DNA from: Planctomycetota bacterium
GTDB lineage: Bacteria; Planctomycetota; MHYJ01; JACQXL01; JACQZI01
NCBI GenBank assembly: GCA_016207825.1
Contig: JACQZI010000007.1
Span: 248,001 to 312,000 of the forward strand
Direction of reading: 5' to 3'
DNA: 64,000 nucleotides
This document shows positions 54,936 to 63,838 of the stretch, piece after piece (the first letter of the stretch is position 1; each line of letters opens with the position of its first letter). The notes below the pieces were generated by a model. It worked only from the letters and a program-made list of their open reading frames with translations. It did no database searches and was not told the origin of the DNA. The translations under genes and the position numbers were made by a program.

Positions 54936-56042
54936 ATGATAAAAAAGATTGATGCGTATATTATCAGGTACTTCCTTTTCTCCATGCTGATTATCACCTT
55001 TATTCTCTTGGGGTTATATCTGGTAATCGATTTTTTCACCAAGCTTACCCCGTTCATGGAAACAAACCAGGCTTCGGCTTTGGCGCTTATTTTTAAGTAC
55101 TACATTTATCGCTTTCCCATTTACCTGGTCGACCTTTTGCCGATTATCATCCTAGCGACCGCAATGATTACAGTCAGCCGTTTTATAAAAACGAATGAAT
55201 TTATCCCTATGCTCTTTTCTGGGATAAGCATGCGCCGGATTATTTCGCCCATTCTTACGATTGCATTAATTATGGTTGTGGTAACATTTCTTATAAATGA
55301 AATGATTATTCCCCTTTTAGAGAGTGAAATATCACATACGGATAAGATACTAAGGTTTGAAGGTGCCGAGCGTTATATTCTTACCCAAGATGATTCAAGA
55401 AACAGCTTACTTATTGAACGTTATGACTATACCCATAAGAAGATGACTAATATAAACATGGTGAATTTTAATCAATCAAAGGCGTTTAATTCGACCCTTT
55501 CTGCGGAATACGGCATCTGGTATCCGGAGATAATTCCAAATATGAGTTCGATAAGTGTTACCGGACCGGGATGGGTTGTTTATAACGGGGTGGAATACAC
55601 TTATAACCCGGTAAACGGGGCGCGGCAGATAAAACGTTTTGGGGAAGAAGGCTATTACCTGCAAACAAGCCTTACTCCGACTGACCTGGAACGTTCGGAA
55701 AAATCGCTTTCCTATATGGGCGTTTACGATTTGTCGTCCCGCATCCTGCAATATCCGCATCAGGTGCACTTGAAGATACAGTTATATAATAAATTTGTCA
55801 TTCCGTTTTCTCTTTTTATCCTGGTCTTTGCCGGAATTCCCTTCCTCTTGCTGGGAGAATCACGCAATTTATTTACCGGTATCGGCATATGCTTGGTTGT
55901 CAGCATTGCCTTTTTTGTAACGCAGTTCTTTTTCATTAACTTGGGAAATAAAGGGATACTCCCGGCCCCGTTTGCCGTGACTCTTCCATTGGTTATTTTC
56001 GGGACTATCGGATTGGTTTTTATGAAAAGGGTTCATACATAA
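54936..56042 (+). CDS. lptG: LPS export permease LptG
   Basis: 368 residues, same architecture as LptF: MIKKIDAYIIRYFLFSML start, FIKTNEFIPMLFSGISMRRI and IPFLLLGESRN. It begins one base after the lptF stop codon. Which of the pair is F or G rests on order and similarity. The presence of kdsA nearby agrees with an LPS-bearing outer membrane. Confidence 0.9.
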   Translation: MIKKIDAYIIRYFLFSMLIITFILLGLYLVIDFFTKLTPFMETNQASALALIFKYYIYRFPIYLVDLLPIIILATAMITVSRFIKTNEFIPMLFSGISMRRIISPILTIALIMVVVTFLINEMIIPLLESEISHTDKILRFEGAERYILTQDDSRNSLLIERYDYTHKKMTNINMVNFNQSKAFNSTLSAEYGIWYPEIIPNMSSISVTGPGWVVYNGVEYTYNPVNGARQIKRFGEEGYYLQTSLTPTDLERSEKSLSYMGVYDLSSRILQYPHQVHLKIQLYNKFVIPFSLFILVFAGIPFLLLGESRNLFTGIGICLVVSIAFFVTQFFFINLGNKGILPAPFAVTLPLVIFGTIGLVFMKRVHT

Positions 56043-56126
56043 ATTAGGATCTTTCAGATGGATTAATTTATTGTTTTACTGAAAGCTGTTTTTTAGTCCT
56101 GGGACTGAAATAAATATGGAAAACGC

Positions 56127-57146
56127 ATGATAAAAAGTTATATCTGTCTCGTAATATTTCTTCTTCTGATTATATTCCCGGCACTTTATGCTGAGGATGT
56201 TGATAATAACCAATATCCCTTTTGCTCTGATAATGTCGGTTATGGGCCGCTGAACTTATCCAGCCAATCGCCTTTGCAATTACTTCGCATTCCTATTCGG
56301 CCGGACAGTCCTTCTACTTTATTAAGAGGGCGAAAAGAAATACTTACTACTATAACCTGGTCAAACCTATGGATGATTAAGGAAAACAGATTTATTGTTG
56401 ATGCCGAAATAATCCGTTTGTTGACCGAGTTTAATTATGGTTTAACTGACCGTTGGCAGATAGGCGTAGAAATTCCGGTTACTTGTGTCACCGGGGGAAT
56501 CATGGACGGATTGGCTGAGAATACACATAATATTTTAAATATCGGGCAACACAAACGCACCGATTACCCGCGTAATAGGGTCAAGATTGAATTGCTGAAT
56601 AAAACAGACAATACCTACTTTACCGAAACGAACAAGACATTAACCATTGATGATATAATATGTTGTGCTAAATACAAACTTACCTGCGGCAATATCATGG
56701 CTCCCGCTTGTGCCGTCTCGCTTTCTGTTAAGTTGCCTACCGGGAATACCAGGCTGCCCTTAAGCGGCCACGGGGTTGATGCCGGATTGTCTTTTTCGGT
56801 TTCCAAACAATGGAGTGGATTTAATTTATATGGAGGGCTCGGCTACAGTTATTATGGGGAAGAAACAATGGGAGGGATTGAACTACGCCGCGGGCAGAAT
56901 TCTTTCTGGGTGGCTGGTGAATACCGTATAGCGCGCAAGGCTTCGCTGATAACGCAATATTTAGCCAATACTGGTGGAGCAAAATATTTCTATGACTTTT
57001 CGGATACATCTCACGAAATTACATTCGGCATGAAATATCAGGTTTCGTCCAGGCATCTCTTGGAATTCGGCGTATTGGAAAACCTGATAAACTTTGATAA
57101 CAGCCCGGATATAGGTTTTCATTTCGGGTTGCTTTCCAGGTTTTGA
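56127..57146 (+). CDS. DUF3187-like outer-membrane beta-barrel protein
   Basis: 339 residues. Cleavable signal peptide (about 1-21, ending ALYAE). The rest is alternating strand-like, with a long loop (about 125-185), and a C-terminal aromatic residue (LLSRF), as in outer-membrane barrels. Segments RWQIGVEIPVT, KLPTGNTRLPLSGHGVDAGL and GFHFGLLSRF match what I know as DUF3187. Function unknown. Confidence 0.8.
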   Translation: MIKSYICLVIFLLLIIFPALYAEDVDNNQYPFCSDNVGYGPLNLSSQSPLQLLRIPIRPDSPSTLLRGRKEILTTITWSNLWMIKENRFIVDAEIIRLLTEFNYGLTDRWQIGVEIPVTCVTGGIMDGLAENTHNILNIGQHKRTDYPRNRVKIELLNKTDNTYFTETNKTLTIDDIICCAKYKLTCGNIMAPACAVSLSVKLPTGNTRLPLSGHGVDAGLSFSVSKQWSGFNLYGGLGYSYYGEETMGGIELRRGQNSFWVAGEYRIARKASLITQYLANTGGAKYFYDFSDTSHEITFGMKYQVSSRHLLEFGVLENLINFDNSPDIGFHFGLLSRF

Positions 57147-57153
57147 TTGCCTT

Positions 57154-58407
57154 CTATGGCTTGTATTTGCCCACGACCATCGTAGCGTTGTGCCCGCCGA
57201 AGCCGAAAGTGTTGGAGATGGCGACATTTACCTGCATCGCCCTTGCCTTGTTCGGAACATAATCCAGGTCGCAATTCGGGTCGGGTGTTTCATAGTTGAT
57301 AGTTGGATGGACCTTATTATCGCGTATTGACATTACGCAGGCAATCAGTTCCACCGCTCCGGCTGCGCCCAGCAAATGTCCGGTCATGGATTTGGTTGAG
57401 CTTATGGCAAGCTTCCTGGCGTGTTCGCCGAAAGCTATTTTAATCGCCTTGGTTTCCGTCAAATCATTCAGCTCCGTGGATGTTCCGTGCGCGTTGACGT
57501 AATTGACATCTTCCGGTTTCACCCCCGCGTCTTCCATGGCCAACCGCATTGCCTCGGCCGGCTTGATGCCTGCCGGGTCCGGCGCGGTGATGTGGTTGCC
57601 GTCATCATTCATCCCGAATCCTAAAACCTCCGCGTATATTTTAGCGTTACGCTTTTTAGCGTGTTCGAGTTCTTCAAATATCAAAACACCGCAGCCTTCG
57701 CCCAGGACGAATCCGTTCCGGTCCTTGTCAAACGGGCGGCTGGCTTTTTCCGGTTCGTTGTTGCGGTTGGAAAGGGCTTTAAGCGCGGCAAAACCGGATA
57801 ACCCCATGACCGTCACGGCGGATTCCGTCCCGCCGGTGATGACTAAATCCGCTTCGCCGTGTTGTATCGTCCTTAAGGCGATTCCCATCGCGTGGTTTGC
57901 CGATGCGCAGGCCGAAGAAACCATGAAGTTCGGCCCGTTGAGCTTATAATAAATGGCAATCTGTCCGCAAACGGCGTTTATCATGAGCTTTGGAATAAAG
58001 AAAGGCGATACCCGGGTCGGCCCCTTTTGCAGGAGCTTATTGTGCTGTTCCTCGTATTCGATAAATCCGCCGATACCGGAGCCCATGATTACCCCGCACT
58101 TTTTGGGATCAAGCTTGGTGAAATCTATATTGCCCTCTTTGACTGCCTGGGCGGCTGACGCCATGCCGAATTGGGAAAAACGGTCCATACGGCGGGCTTC
58201 TCGTTCATCCATCCATTGCCCGGGCTGGAAGTTTTTCACCTCCGCGCCGATGGTCACGTCATAGCCGGTTGTGTCAAAGGCGGTAATCCGCGCCGCGCCG
58301 CTTTTGCCGGCAAGCAATGCCTGCCAGTAATCTTCCGGGTTGTGCCCGAGTGGAGTAATCGCTCCCAAGCCGGTGATGACCACGCGTCTTTTGGCTGGAC
58401 AGTTCAT
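57154..58407 (-). CDS. fabF: 3-oxoacyl-ACP synthase II
   Basis: 417 residues. Cys167 (SSACASA), His307 ([11 protein letters not shown]) and His344 ([12 protein letters not shown]) are the catalytic triad. Elongates acyl-ACP in fatty acid synthesis. Its ATG overlaps the acpP stop by 4 bp, a standard arrangement. Confidence 0.97.
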   Translation of the reverse strand: MNCPAKRRVVITGLGAITPLGHNPEDYWQALLAGKSGAARITAFDTTGYDVTIGAEVKNFQPGQWMDEREARRMDRFSQFGMASAAQAVKEGNIDFTKLDPKKCGVIMGSGIGGFIEYEEQHNKLLQKGPTRVSPFFIPKLMINAVCGQIAIYYKLNGPNFMVSSACASANHAMGIALRTIQHGEADLVITGGTESAVTVMGLSGFAALKALSNRNNEPEKASRPFDKDRNGFVLGEGCGVLIFEELEHAKKRNAKIYAEVLGFGMNDDGNHITAPDPAGIKPAEAMRLAMEDAGVKPEDVNYVNAHGTSTELNDLTETKAIKIAFGEHARKLAISSTKSMTGHLLGAAGAVELIACVMSIRDNKVHPTINYETPDPNCDLDYVPNKARAMQVNVAISNTFGFGGHNATMVVGKYKP

Positions 58408-58652
58408 TTCTTCAAAGCCTTTTCTATATAAGTGATGGCGTCGTTGACGGTCTGGATTTTCTCGGCGTCTTCATCAGGGATGGAAAGCCCGAACGCGTCT
58501 TCCATTTCCATGACCAGTTCCACCGTATCCAGCGAATCCGCGCCTAAATCGTTGACGAATGATGTCTCCACGGAAACCTTGGCCTTGTCCACGCCAAGCT
58601 GTTTGCAGACTATTTCTATCACCTTATCCTGTATTTCCTGTGTTGTCGGCAT
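58404..58652 (-). CDS. acpP: Acyl carrier protein
   Basis: 82 residues, acidic and helical. The DSL motif [10 protein letters not shown] has Ser40 for phosphopantetheine. GAAGGAGGAG site before the ATG at 58652. Upstream of fabF with a 4-bp overlap. Confidence 0.97.
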   Translation of the reverse strand: MPTTQEIQDKVIEIVCKQLGVDKAKVSVETSFVNDLGADSLDTVELVMEMEDAFGLSIPDEDAEKIQTVNDAITYIEKALKK

Positions 58653-59032
58653 ATTCTATCTCCTCCTTCAATTTCCCGAATATTATCCCATTCTGCCGAA
58701 GGTCCCGATTATCGGGATCCCGTGGAGCGGGGTCGGGATATATTTTTAAATCCCTGGTTTTATATATTCTAATCTTTCCGGACGATGAATCCGGGAAAGT
58801 TGTTTTACCCATGTTTGGATTGCCCGACCCGCTTCGTTTCCGGGCGTCCGCGTATGGGGGTATTATAAGAATATCGGAATTTAAGGCAAGAAAATACGAA
58901 ATTCTTAAAAATTATTTTAATATTATAAATGAAACTTGATTCCCTTTCGCTGGGTCCGATTTCGGGGAGTCCCCCGTCCCGAAGCATTTCGGGACGGGGT
59001 GCCCCGTAGGAATAGGGAAAAAGGGGGTTGGG
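58653..59032. other. Spacer between acpP and etfA with palindromes
   Basis: No gene supported. A perfect 12-bp stem with a 4-base loop lies at 58972-58999 (CCCCGTCCCGAA/TTCGGGACGGGG), 34 bp beyond the etfA stop and without a T-tract. A shorter palindrome TCCCGATtATCGGGA is at about 58703-58717. These are of the CCCGA..TCGGG kind also seen at 26525 and 50291. Confidence 0.6.
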
Positions 59033-60016
59033 TTACCCCTGGTTTTTCTTCAGCTCATTGGCTAATGCCGGCACCACTTCGAATAAATCCCCCACGATGC
59101 CGTAATTGGCCACCTTGAATATCGGCGCTTCCGGGTCTTTGTTTATCGCCACGATGCACTTGGATGAGGACATTCCCGCCAAATGCTGTATCGCCCCGGA
59201 AATCCCGCAGGCGACATACATCGTCGGGCAGACGGTCTTTCCGGTCTGGCCCACCTGGTCTTCATGAGGACGCCAGCCGGCATCCACCGCCGCGCGCGAG
59301 GCGCCCACCGCCGCTTTCAATATCGCCGCGAGTTCTTCGATTATCTTATAATGCTCCGGCCCTTTCATCCCGCGCCCGCCGGAAACAATGATATCCGCCT
59401 CGGTCAGCTCTATCTTTGCCGTGGCCGCTTTAAGCACTTCCTTCACCTTGACCCGCTGGTCGTTAGCGTCAATCGCCACATCCAGTTTCTCAACTTGTGA
59501 CTGTTTGGATTGGTCGGATTTGGCGGCTGTAAACATCTTTGGCCTTAATGATATTATTGATGGCGCCTTTAACGCTTTTACCGTGATGATTGCCTTGCCG
59601 GCGTAAACCGGACGTCTTGCCGTAAGGGTACCGCCATCCGCGTTTATGGAGATGACATCCTGCAGGGCGCTTGTTCCCAATGCTCCGGCAACGCTTCCGG
59701 CCAGGTCTTTACCGTTCAGGGTGGCCGGGAATAATATCGCGTCAGGTTTCACTTTGTTGAAGGCTGCAACCATTGCCTTAGTGTAAGGCGCGGTCGTGTA
59801 ATGCCCGAAAGCGGCACCTTCCACGGTCAGCACTTTAGTGGCTCCGTAAAAAGCCGGTTCCTTGGCGGCAGAGCCAAGGTTATTTCCGATCACTAACGCG
59901 ACGACCTCGGATTTTAAGGCGTCGGACAGCCTCTTCGCTTCGGATAAGGCTTCTATCGCTCCCTTTTTAAGTGTGCCGTCTTTGTTTTCCACGAATACTA
60001 ATATCGGATTGGGCAT
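59033..60016 (-). CDS. etfA: Electron transfer flavoprotein alpha subunit
   Basis: 327 residues. The C-terminal FAD domain has DAGWRPHEDQVGQTGKTV, YVACGISGAIQHLAGM and INKDPEAPIF. The N-terminal half is the ETF fold. Carries electrons from acyl-CoA or similar dehydrogenases; ETF type (bifurcating or not) cannot be told. GGAGGA site before the ATG. Separated from etfB by the phased element. Confidence 0.95.
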   Translation of the reverse strand: MPNPILVFVENKDGTLKKGAIEALSEAKRLSDALKSEVVALVIGNNLGSAAKEPAFYGATKVLTVEGAAFGHYTTAPYTKAMVAAFNKVKPDAILFPATLNGKDLAGSVAGALGTSALQDVISINADGGTLTARRPVYAGKAIITVKALKAPSIISLRPKMFTAAKSDQSKQSQVEKLDVAIDANDQRVKVKEVLKAATAKIELTEADIIVSGGRGMKGPEHYKIIEELAAILKAAVGASRAAVDAGWRPHEDQVGQTGKTVCPTMYVACGISGAIQHLAGMSSSKCIVAINKDPEAPIFKVANYGIVGDLFEVVPALANELKKNQG

Positions 60017-60033
60017 AATTTATTCCTCCATTT

Positions 60034-60120
60034 AACACGAATAAGACGAATTGTTTCGAATTAAACGAATAAAATCAGTATGTTATTCGTGAACATTCGT
60101 TCTGTTCGTGTAATTCGTGT
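60034..60120. repeat. Inverted 9-bp phased ACGAAT element between etfB and etfA
   Basis: Left arm has CGAAT at 9-10 bp intervals four times (from 60038), and the right arm reverse complement reads CGAATTACA, CGAACAGAA, CGAATGTTCA, CGAATAACA. It starts just after the etfB TAA and ends before the etfA ribosome site. Transcribed within the operon, it would fold into a long hairpin. Confidence 0.78.
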
Positions 60121-60882
60121 TTAGATTATTTTAGCCTCTTCCTTCAATAACTTTACCAGTTCCGGAACCGCCTCAACGCCTTTGCCGACAATCTTTCCGG
60201 GCGGGCGGCTGGGCGGGTATTCCATCTTTAAAACTTCCAGTGTGTTCGCTGTGATATTGGCGGCTTTTTCCTCCATCGGTTTCTTCTTTGCCGCCATGAT
60301 TCCTTTTAGCGAAGGATACCGCGGCTCGTTCAGGCCCTTCTGCGCGCTAAAGACCGCCGGCAGGACCACCTCTAAGACTTCCTTCCCGCCGTCTATCTCG
60401 CGCTGAACCGTCGCGGTTTTACCTGCTAAATCTAACTTTACGATTAATCCGACAAAGGGCAGGTTCAAAAGCTGGGCGGTTATCGTGGGTACCTGGGAGT
60501 TGTCGTCATCCACCGCCTGCTTGCCGAAAAATATGATGTCCGGCGCAAGCTCTTTCAATGCCGCGCTCAAGCCCTGGGCGATTTCATATGGGGCTCTTTG
60601 GTAAAGCTTGTCGTCTTTCAAGAGTATGGCTTTATCCGCGCCCATTGCCAAACACGTCCTTAATGTCGTGGCGGCCTCGGCCGGGCCGACGGTTACGGCA
60701 ATCACCTCGTTGCCTTCCGCCCCGAGTTTTTCCTTGACCCTTAGGCCCTCTTCCAGCGCGATTTCGTCAAAGGGGCTGACGATATATTCCACGCCTGCCG
60801 GGTCAAGTGTCTTGCCGTCCGCGGCAACCTTGACCGTGGTCTCGGTTGACGGAACTCTTCTGATGCATACAGCAATCTTCAT
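60121..60882 (-). CDS. etfB: Electron transfer flavoprotein beta subunit
   Basis: 253 residues. KIAVCIRRVPSTETTVKV start, VSPFDEIALEEGLRVKEK, AVDDDNSQVPTITAQLL and PRYPSLKGIMAAKKKP are ETF beta signatures. First gene of etfB-etfA. GGGGGTG ribosome site. Confidence 0.95.
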   Translation of the reverse strand: MKIAVCIRRVPSTETTVKVAADGKTLDPAGVEYIVSPFDEIALEEGLRVKEKLGAEGNEVIAVTVGPAEAATTLRTCLAMGADKAILLKDDKLYQRAPYEIAQGLSAALKELAPDIIFFGKQAVDDDNSQVPTITAQLLNLPFVGLIVKLDLAGKTATVQREIDGGKEVLEVVLPAVFSAQKGLNEPRYPSLKGIMAAKKKPMEEKAANITANTLEVLKMEYPPSRPPGKIVGKGVEAVPELVKLLKEEAKII

Positions 60883-60903
60883 TTAACACCCCCAATGTAA
60901 GAG

Positions 60904-60951
60904 TAAATATCAAAAATCAAATATCAAAAATAAATAGCAAATATTAAAATT
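60904..60951. repeat. Left 7-bp phased A-rich arm of four-helix cassette
   Basis: Seven-base units TAAATAT, CAAAAAT, CAAATAT, CAAAAAT, AAATAGC, AAATATT. Overlaps the stop codon of the four-helix gene. Inverted partner at 61358-61399. Confidence 0.7.
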
Positions 60952-61321
60952 ACTTTCGTCCCCTCAGCGTTAGAATGCTTGAACCGAATATATTGCTAAT
61001 TTCATGCAGTTCCGCCAAAAACCATTTAACATCTTCAGCCGATGTCCTGTTGATGTCTCTCAGCAAAGCGAACCATAGTTTGCTCTCATTGGCTGATTTA
61101 AGGGCAATGTTAAAGAAATTGGTAAAATCCTTGCGGCTGCTCGCGGATTGCCCTTCGATATAATTGCCGATAACGCTGGTCCCGCTTCTAAGCAACTGGT
61201 CGCCGATTCTCCTGGAAACATTGTCTTTAGGCAGTTTATCGATAAATTCTATCATCTTTAAAGTAAAGCTGTATAATCTCTTTTTAAAATCATCCTTAAA
61301 CCGTGATTTGTTGTCTTCCAT
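60950..61321 (-). CDS. Four-helix-bundle protein (23S rRNA intervening-sequence family)
   Basis: 123 residues, wholly helical. LPKDNVSRRIGDQLLRSGTS, GNYIEGQSASSRKDFTNFF and a final helix are typical of the S23/IVS four-helix-bundle family. These are found in rRNA intervening sequences and as lone chromosomal cassettes; function unclear. Both ends lie in inverted 7-bp phased arms. -10 TACAAT lies 8 bp before the ATG, so it may be leaderless. Confidence 0.88.
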   Translation of the reverse strand: MEDNKSRFKDDFKKRLYSFTLKMIEFIDKLPKDNVSRRIGDQLLRSGTSVIGNYIEGQSASSRKDFTNFFNIALKSANESKLWFALLRDINRTSAEDVKWFLAELHEISNIFGSSILTLRGRK

Positions 61322-61357
61322 CCGGGTTTATTGTATTTACCCTATTTTAAAACTTTA

Positions 61358-61399
61358 ATCTGTATTTTTGATTTTTAATATTTAATATTTTATATTTTA
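61358..61399. repeat. Right 7-bp phased A-rich arm of four-helix cassette
   Basis: As reverse complement: TAAAATA, TAAAATA, TTAAATA, TTAAAAA, TCAAAAA, TACAGAT. It covers the last codons and stop of gcvPB, so the gcvPB C-terminus (Lys-Ile-stop) is supplied by the arm. Partner at 60904. Confidence 0.7.
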
Positions 61400-62841
61400 C
61401 CCTTCCAGCGTAATGTTAAATTACGGGCTGCGGCGACTTCATCCAGCCGTTTCACCGAGCAGAAATGCGGGGCGGATTTCACCGCCTCCGGGTCTTTTTG
61501 GGCTTCCTCATCTATCTTTATCATCACCTCGATAAACCGGTCCAGCGTCTGCTTGGATTCCGTCTCGGTCGGTTCTATCATCAGCGCTTCGTGGACAATC
61601 AGCGGGAAATAGATGGTCGGCGGATGGAACCCGTAATCGAGTAATCGCTTGGCGATATCCAATGTCCGGATGCCGTATTTCTTGTGGTGCTCCTCGCCCG
61701 TCAGGACGCATTCGTGCATGCAGGCGCGCTCGTAGGCAACCGGATAATATTTCTTGAGGTGCGCCATGACGTAATTGGCGTTAAGGACGGCAATCTCGCT
61801 CACCCGCTTTATTCCCTCCGGCCCCAGTATCCTGATATAGACGTATGCCTTGACCAGGACCGCGATATTCCCGTAAAAAGCCCTCACCCGTCCCATGGAT
61901 TTCGGCCGGTCGTAATCGAGAGAGAATACATTTTTATCTTTATTTATTACCGGAATCGGGAGGAAGGGGGCAAGCTTTTCGACGCAGGCAACCGGTCCCG
62001 CGCCCGGTCCGCCGCCGCCGTGCGGAGTGGCGAATGTTTTATGAAGATTTATATGTAAGACGTCCACCCCGGCTTCGGACGGCTTCATGATGCCCATCAG
62101 CGCGTTCAGGTTTGCCCCGTCCATATATAAAAACGAGCCGTTCTTGTGGAGGAGCTCGGCGATTTCCTTTATCTGGTTATCGAATAAGCCCAGCGTATTC
62201 GGGATGGTCAGCATCATTGCCGCGACGTCGGGCGTGAGCTTGGATTTAAGGTCTGCGAGGTCGACATTGCCGTCGCTATTGGATTTTATCTCGATGGGGC
62301 TGTAACCGCAGAAAGCCACGCTGGCCGGATTCGTCCCGTGTGCGGAATCCGGTATCAGGATGTATTTCCGGGGATTGCCCTTATCCTTTAGGTAGGCGCG
62401 GATGAGTTTTATTCCGGTGAATTCACCGTGCGCGCCGGCGGCCGGCTGGAGTGTAATAGAATCCATTCCGGCGATTTCTTTAAGGTATTCGCCCAGTTCA
62501 AACATAAGTTCGAGCATCCCCTGGGAAGCCGCCCCGTCCTGGTAGGGGTGCATCTTGGCGAAGCCGTCCATGGCGGCAATGCTCTCGTTTATCTTGGGAT
62601 TATATTTCATCGTGCAGGAGCCCAGCGGGTAGAAGGAATCATCCACCCCGACATTTCGTTTGGAAAGGTTGGTATAATGGCGGACGATTGTGATTTCATT
62701 CACTTCCGGGAGCGCCGCGTCATGTAGGCGCAGGTATTTGGCAGGGATTAATTTAGCCGTCTCTTTATCGTGGATATCATTGGCGGGAATAATGCAACCA
62801 CAGCTTCCTTTGCGCGATTCTTCAAAGATAAGTTTGGACAT
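61390..62841 (-). CDS. gcvPB: Glycine dehydrogenase (decarboxylating) subunit 2
   Basis: 483 residues from ATG 62841 (MSKLIFEESRKG); the earlier TTG is rejected. PLP lysine in HINLHKTFATPHGGGGPG, with FYPLGSCTMKYNPKIN near the start. It is the beta half of the split P-protein; gcvPA and the rest of the glycine cleavage system are outside the window. A promoter lies at 62865-62890. Confidence 0.96.
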   Translation of the reverse strand: MSKLIFEESRKGSCGCIIPANDIHDKETAKLIPAKYLRLHDAALPEVNEITIVRHYTNLSKRNVGVDDSFYPLGSCTMKYNPKINESIAAMDGFAKMHPYQDGAASQGMLELMFELGEYLKEIAGMDSITLQPAAGAHGEFTGIKLIRAYLKDKGNPRKYILIPDSAHGTNPASVAFCGYSPIEIKSNSDGNVDLADLKSKLTPDVAAMMLTIPNTLGLFDNQIKEIAELLHKNGSFLYMDGANLNALMGIMKPSEAGVDVLHINLHKTFATPHGGGGPGAGPVACVEKLAPFLPIPVINKDKNVFSLDYDRPKSMGRVRAFYGNIAVLVKAYVYIRILGPEGIKRVSEIAVLNANYVMAHLKKYYPVAYERACMHECVLTGEEHHKKYGIRTLDIAKRLLDYGFHPPTIYFPLIVHEALMIEPTETESKQTLDRFIEVMIKIDEEAQKDPEAVKSAPHFCSVKRLDEVAAARNLTLRWKGKI

Positions 62842-62864
62842 AGCAATCAATAGGATTCAGTATT

Positions 62865-62890
62865 ATTATAACTAACAACGAAACGGTCAA
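62865..62890 (-). promoter_or_regulatory. gcvPB promoter
   Basis: Minus strand: TTGACC (62885-62890), 14-bp spacer to TATAAT (62865-62870); a shifted AATAAT gives a 17-bp spacer. The ATG follows 23 bp after TATAAT. Confidence 0.45.
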
Positions 62891-63000
62891 GAAAAAACAA
62901 CAAGCTGATTAAGCTAAACCAAAAAAAAACAAATTAGTTTTAAGAAATAAAATAATCTGTGAAGTAATTTCCGGCCTTAATGATTTTCTGATAAAAACCA

Positions 63001-63838
63001 GAAGCGGTTTCATAAGTTATTATAAGTAATTAAAGCACAAGCAATATGAAAAAACGCCTGATAAATTATAATATTTCTGCCCCATCTAGTAACCAATCTC
63101 CGATAATTTCCCAGTCATGCAATAGACCGTTCTATTTTCCATCTGCGTTTATACCTCCTCAATTTCCTCCCATCTTGGATCTTTTTTCTTCTGTTATTTC
63201 TATGTGGAGCTATCAGCTCTATTCCTTGTTCCTTCCATTCACTACGCAATTTCTTCGAATCATACGCCTTATCACAAACCAAACACTTCGGCTTTTTGCC
63301 CACTTTTTCTATCGTTTTATTGGCCAGTTTTACTTCATGTGGCGAGGCAGAGTGCACGGACACCCCCAAAGGAATACCTTTGCCGTCCGCCACCACCATA
63401 AGGCTTCGAACCCTTGCCACGCTTGGTTTTGCCGATTTCGGCACCCCCCTTTTTTAGCAGGAATAAAACTGCCATCCATAAAGCATTCGCTCCAATCAAT
63501 TTGGGATTTTTTATCCAGCTTATTTTATGAAACTACGCCAGATCTTTAACCAGACACCCTTTCTTCTCATAGTTTTAACCGGCGCCAACAGGTGCTCGGA
63601 CTAGGATATTTATCGGGTAAATCCTTCCACCTGGCCCCGGTTCTTAAAACCCATAATATTCCTTCTAAAACCTCCCTGTTATTTTTACATGGGCGCCCTT
63701 TACTCTTTAATTTAGGTAGTAATGGCTTTGTTGCCACCCATTGTTTATCTGTTAAATATATTGCCCTACTCATAGCTTTCACCTCCTATGAGTAGTTATC
63801 GGTAATCAGTTATGAATATGACTTGTGAAACCGCTTCT
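63001..63838 (-). mobile_element. IS5-family-like insertion sequence, degraded
   Basis: 838 bp bounded by 18-bp inverted repeats: AGAAGCGGTTTCATAAGT at 63001-63018 and the complement of AGAAGCGGTTTCACAAGT at 63821-63838 (one mismatch). Length and transposase type fit IS5-like elements. No target duplication is visible in the flanks. The right end fuses with a truncated gene (63837). Confidence 0.85.
63011..63773 (-). pseudogene. IS5-type transposase, broken in several places
   Basis: Pieces of one DDE transposase in different frames: N-terminus from ATG 63773 (MSRAIYLTDKQWVATKPLLP, GARWKDLPDKY) stops at 63567; DGSFIPAKKGG (first Asp) at about 63444-63476 in the same frame; IGKTKRGKGSK in a second frame; LMVVADGKGIPLGVSVH to RRWKIERSIA in a third; then TGA at 63115 where Trp is expected, followed by GNYRRLVTRW to the end at 63011. 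At least one nonsense codon and two frameshifts. Confidence 0.85.

Noticed and set aside
58972-58999. Intrinsic terminator after etfA
   Set aside because: The hairpin is strong but no T-run follows on the minus strand; listed only as a palindrome.
63011-63444. UGA read as tryptophan (code change)
   Set aside because: TGA serves as a normal stop for tsaD, deoC and others; the transposase is broken in other places too.
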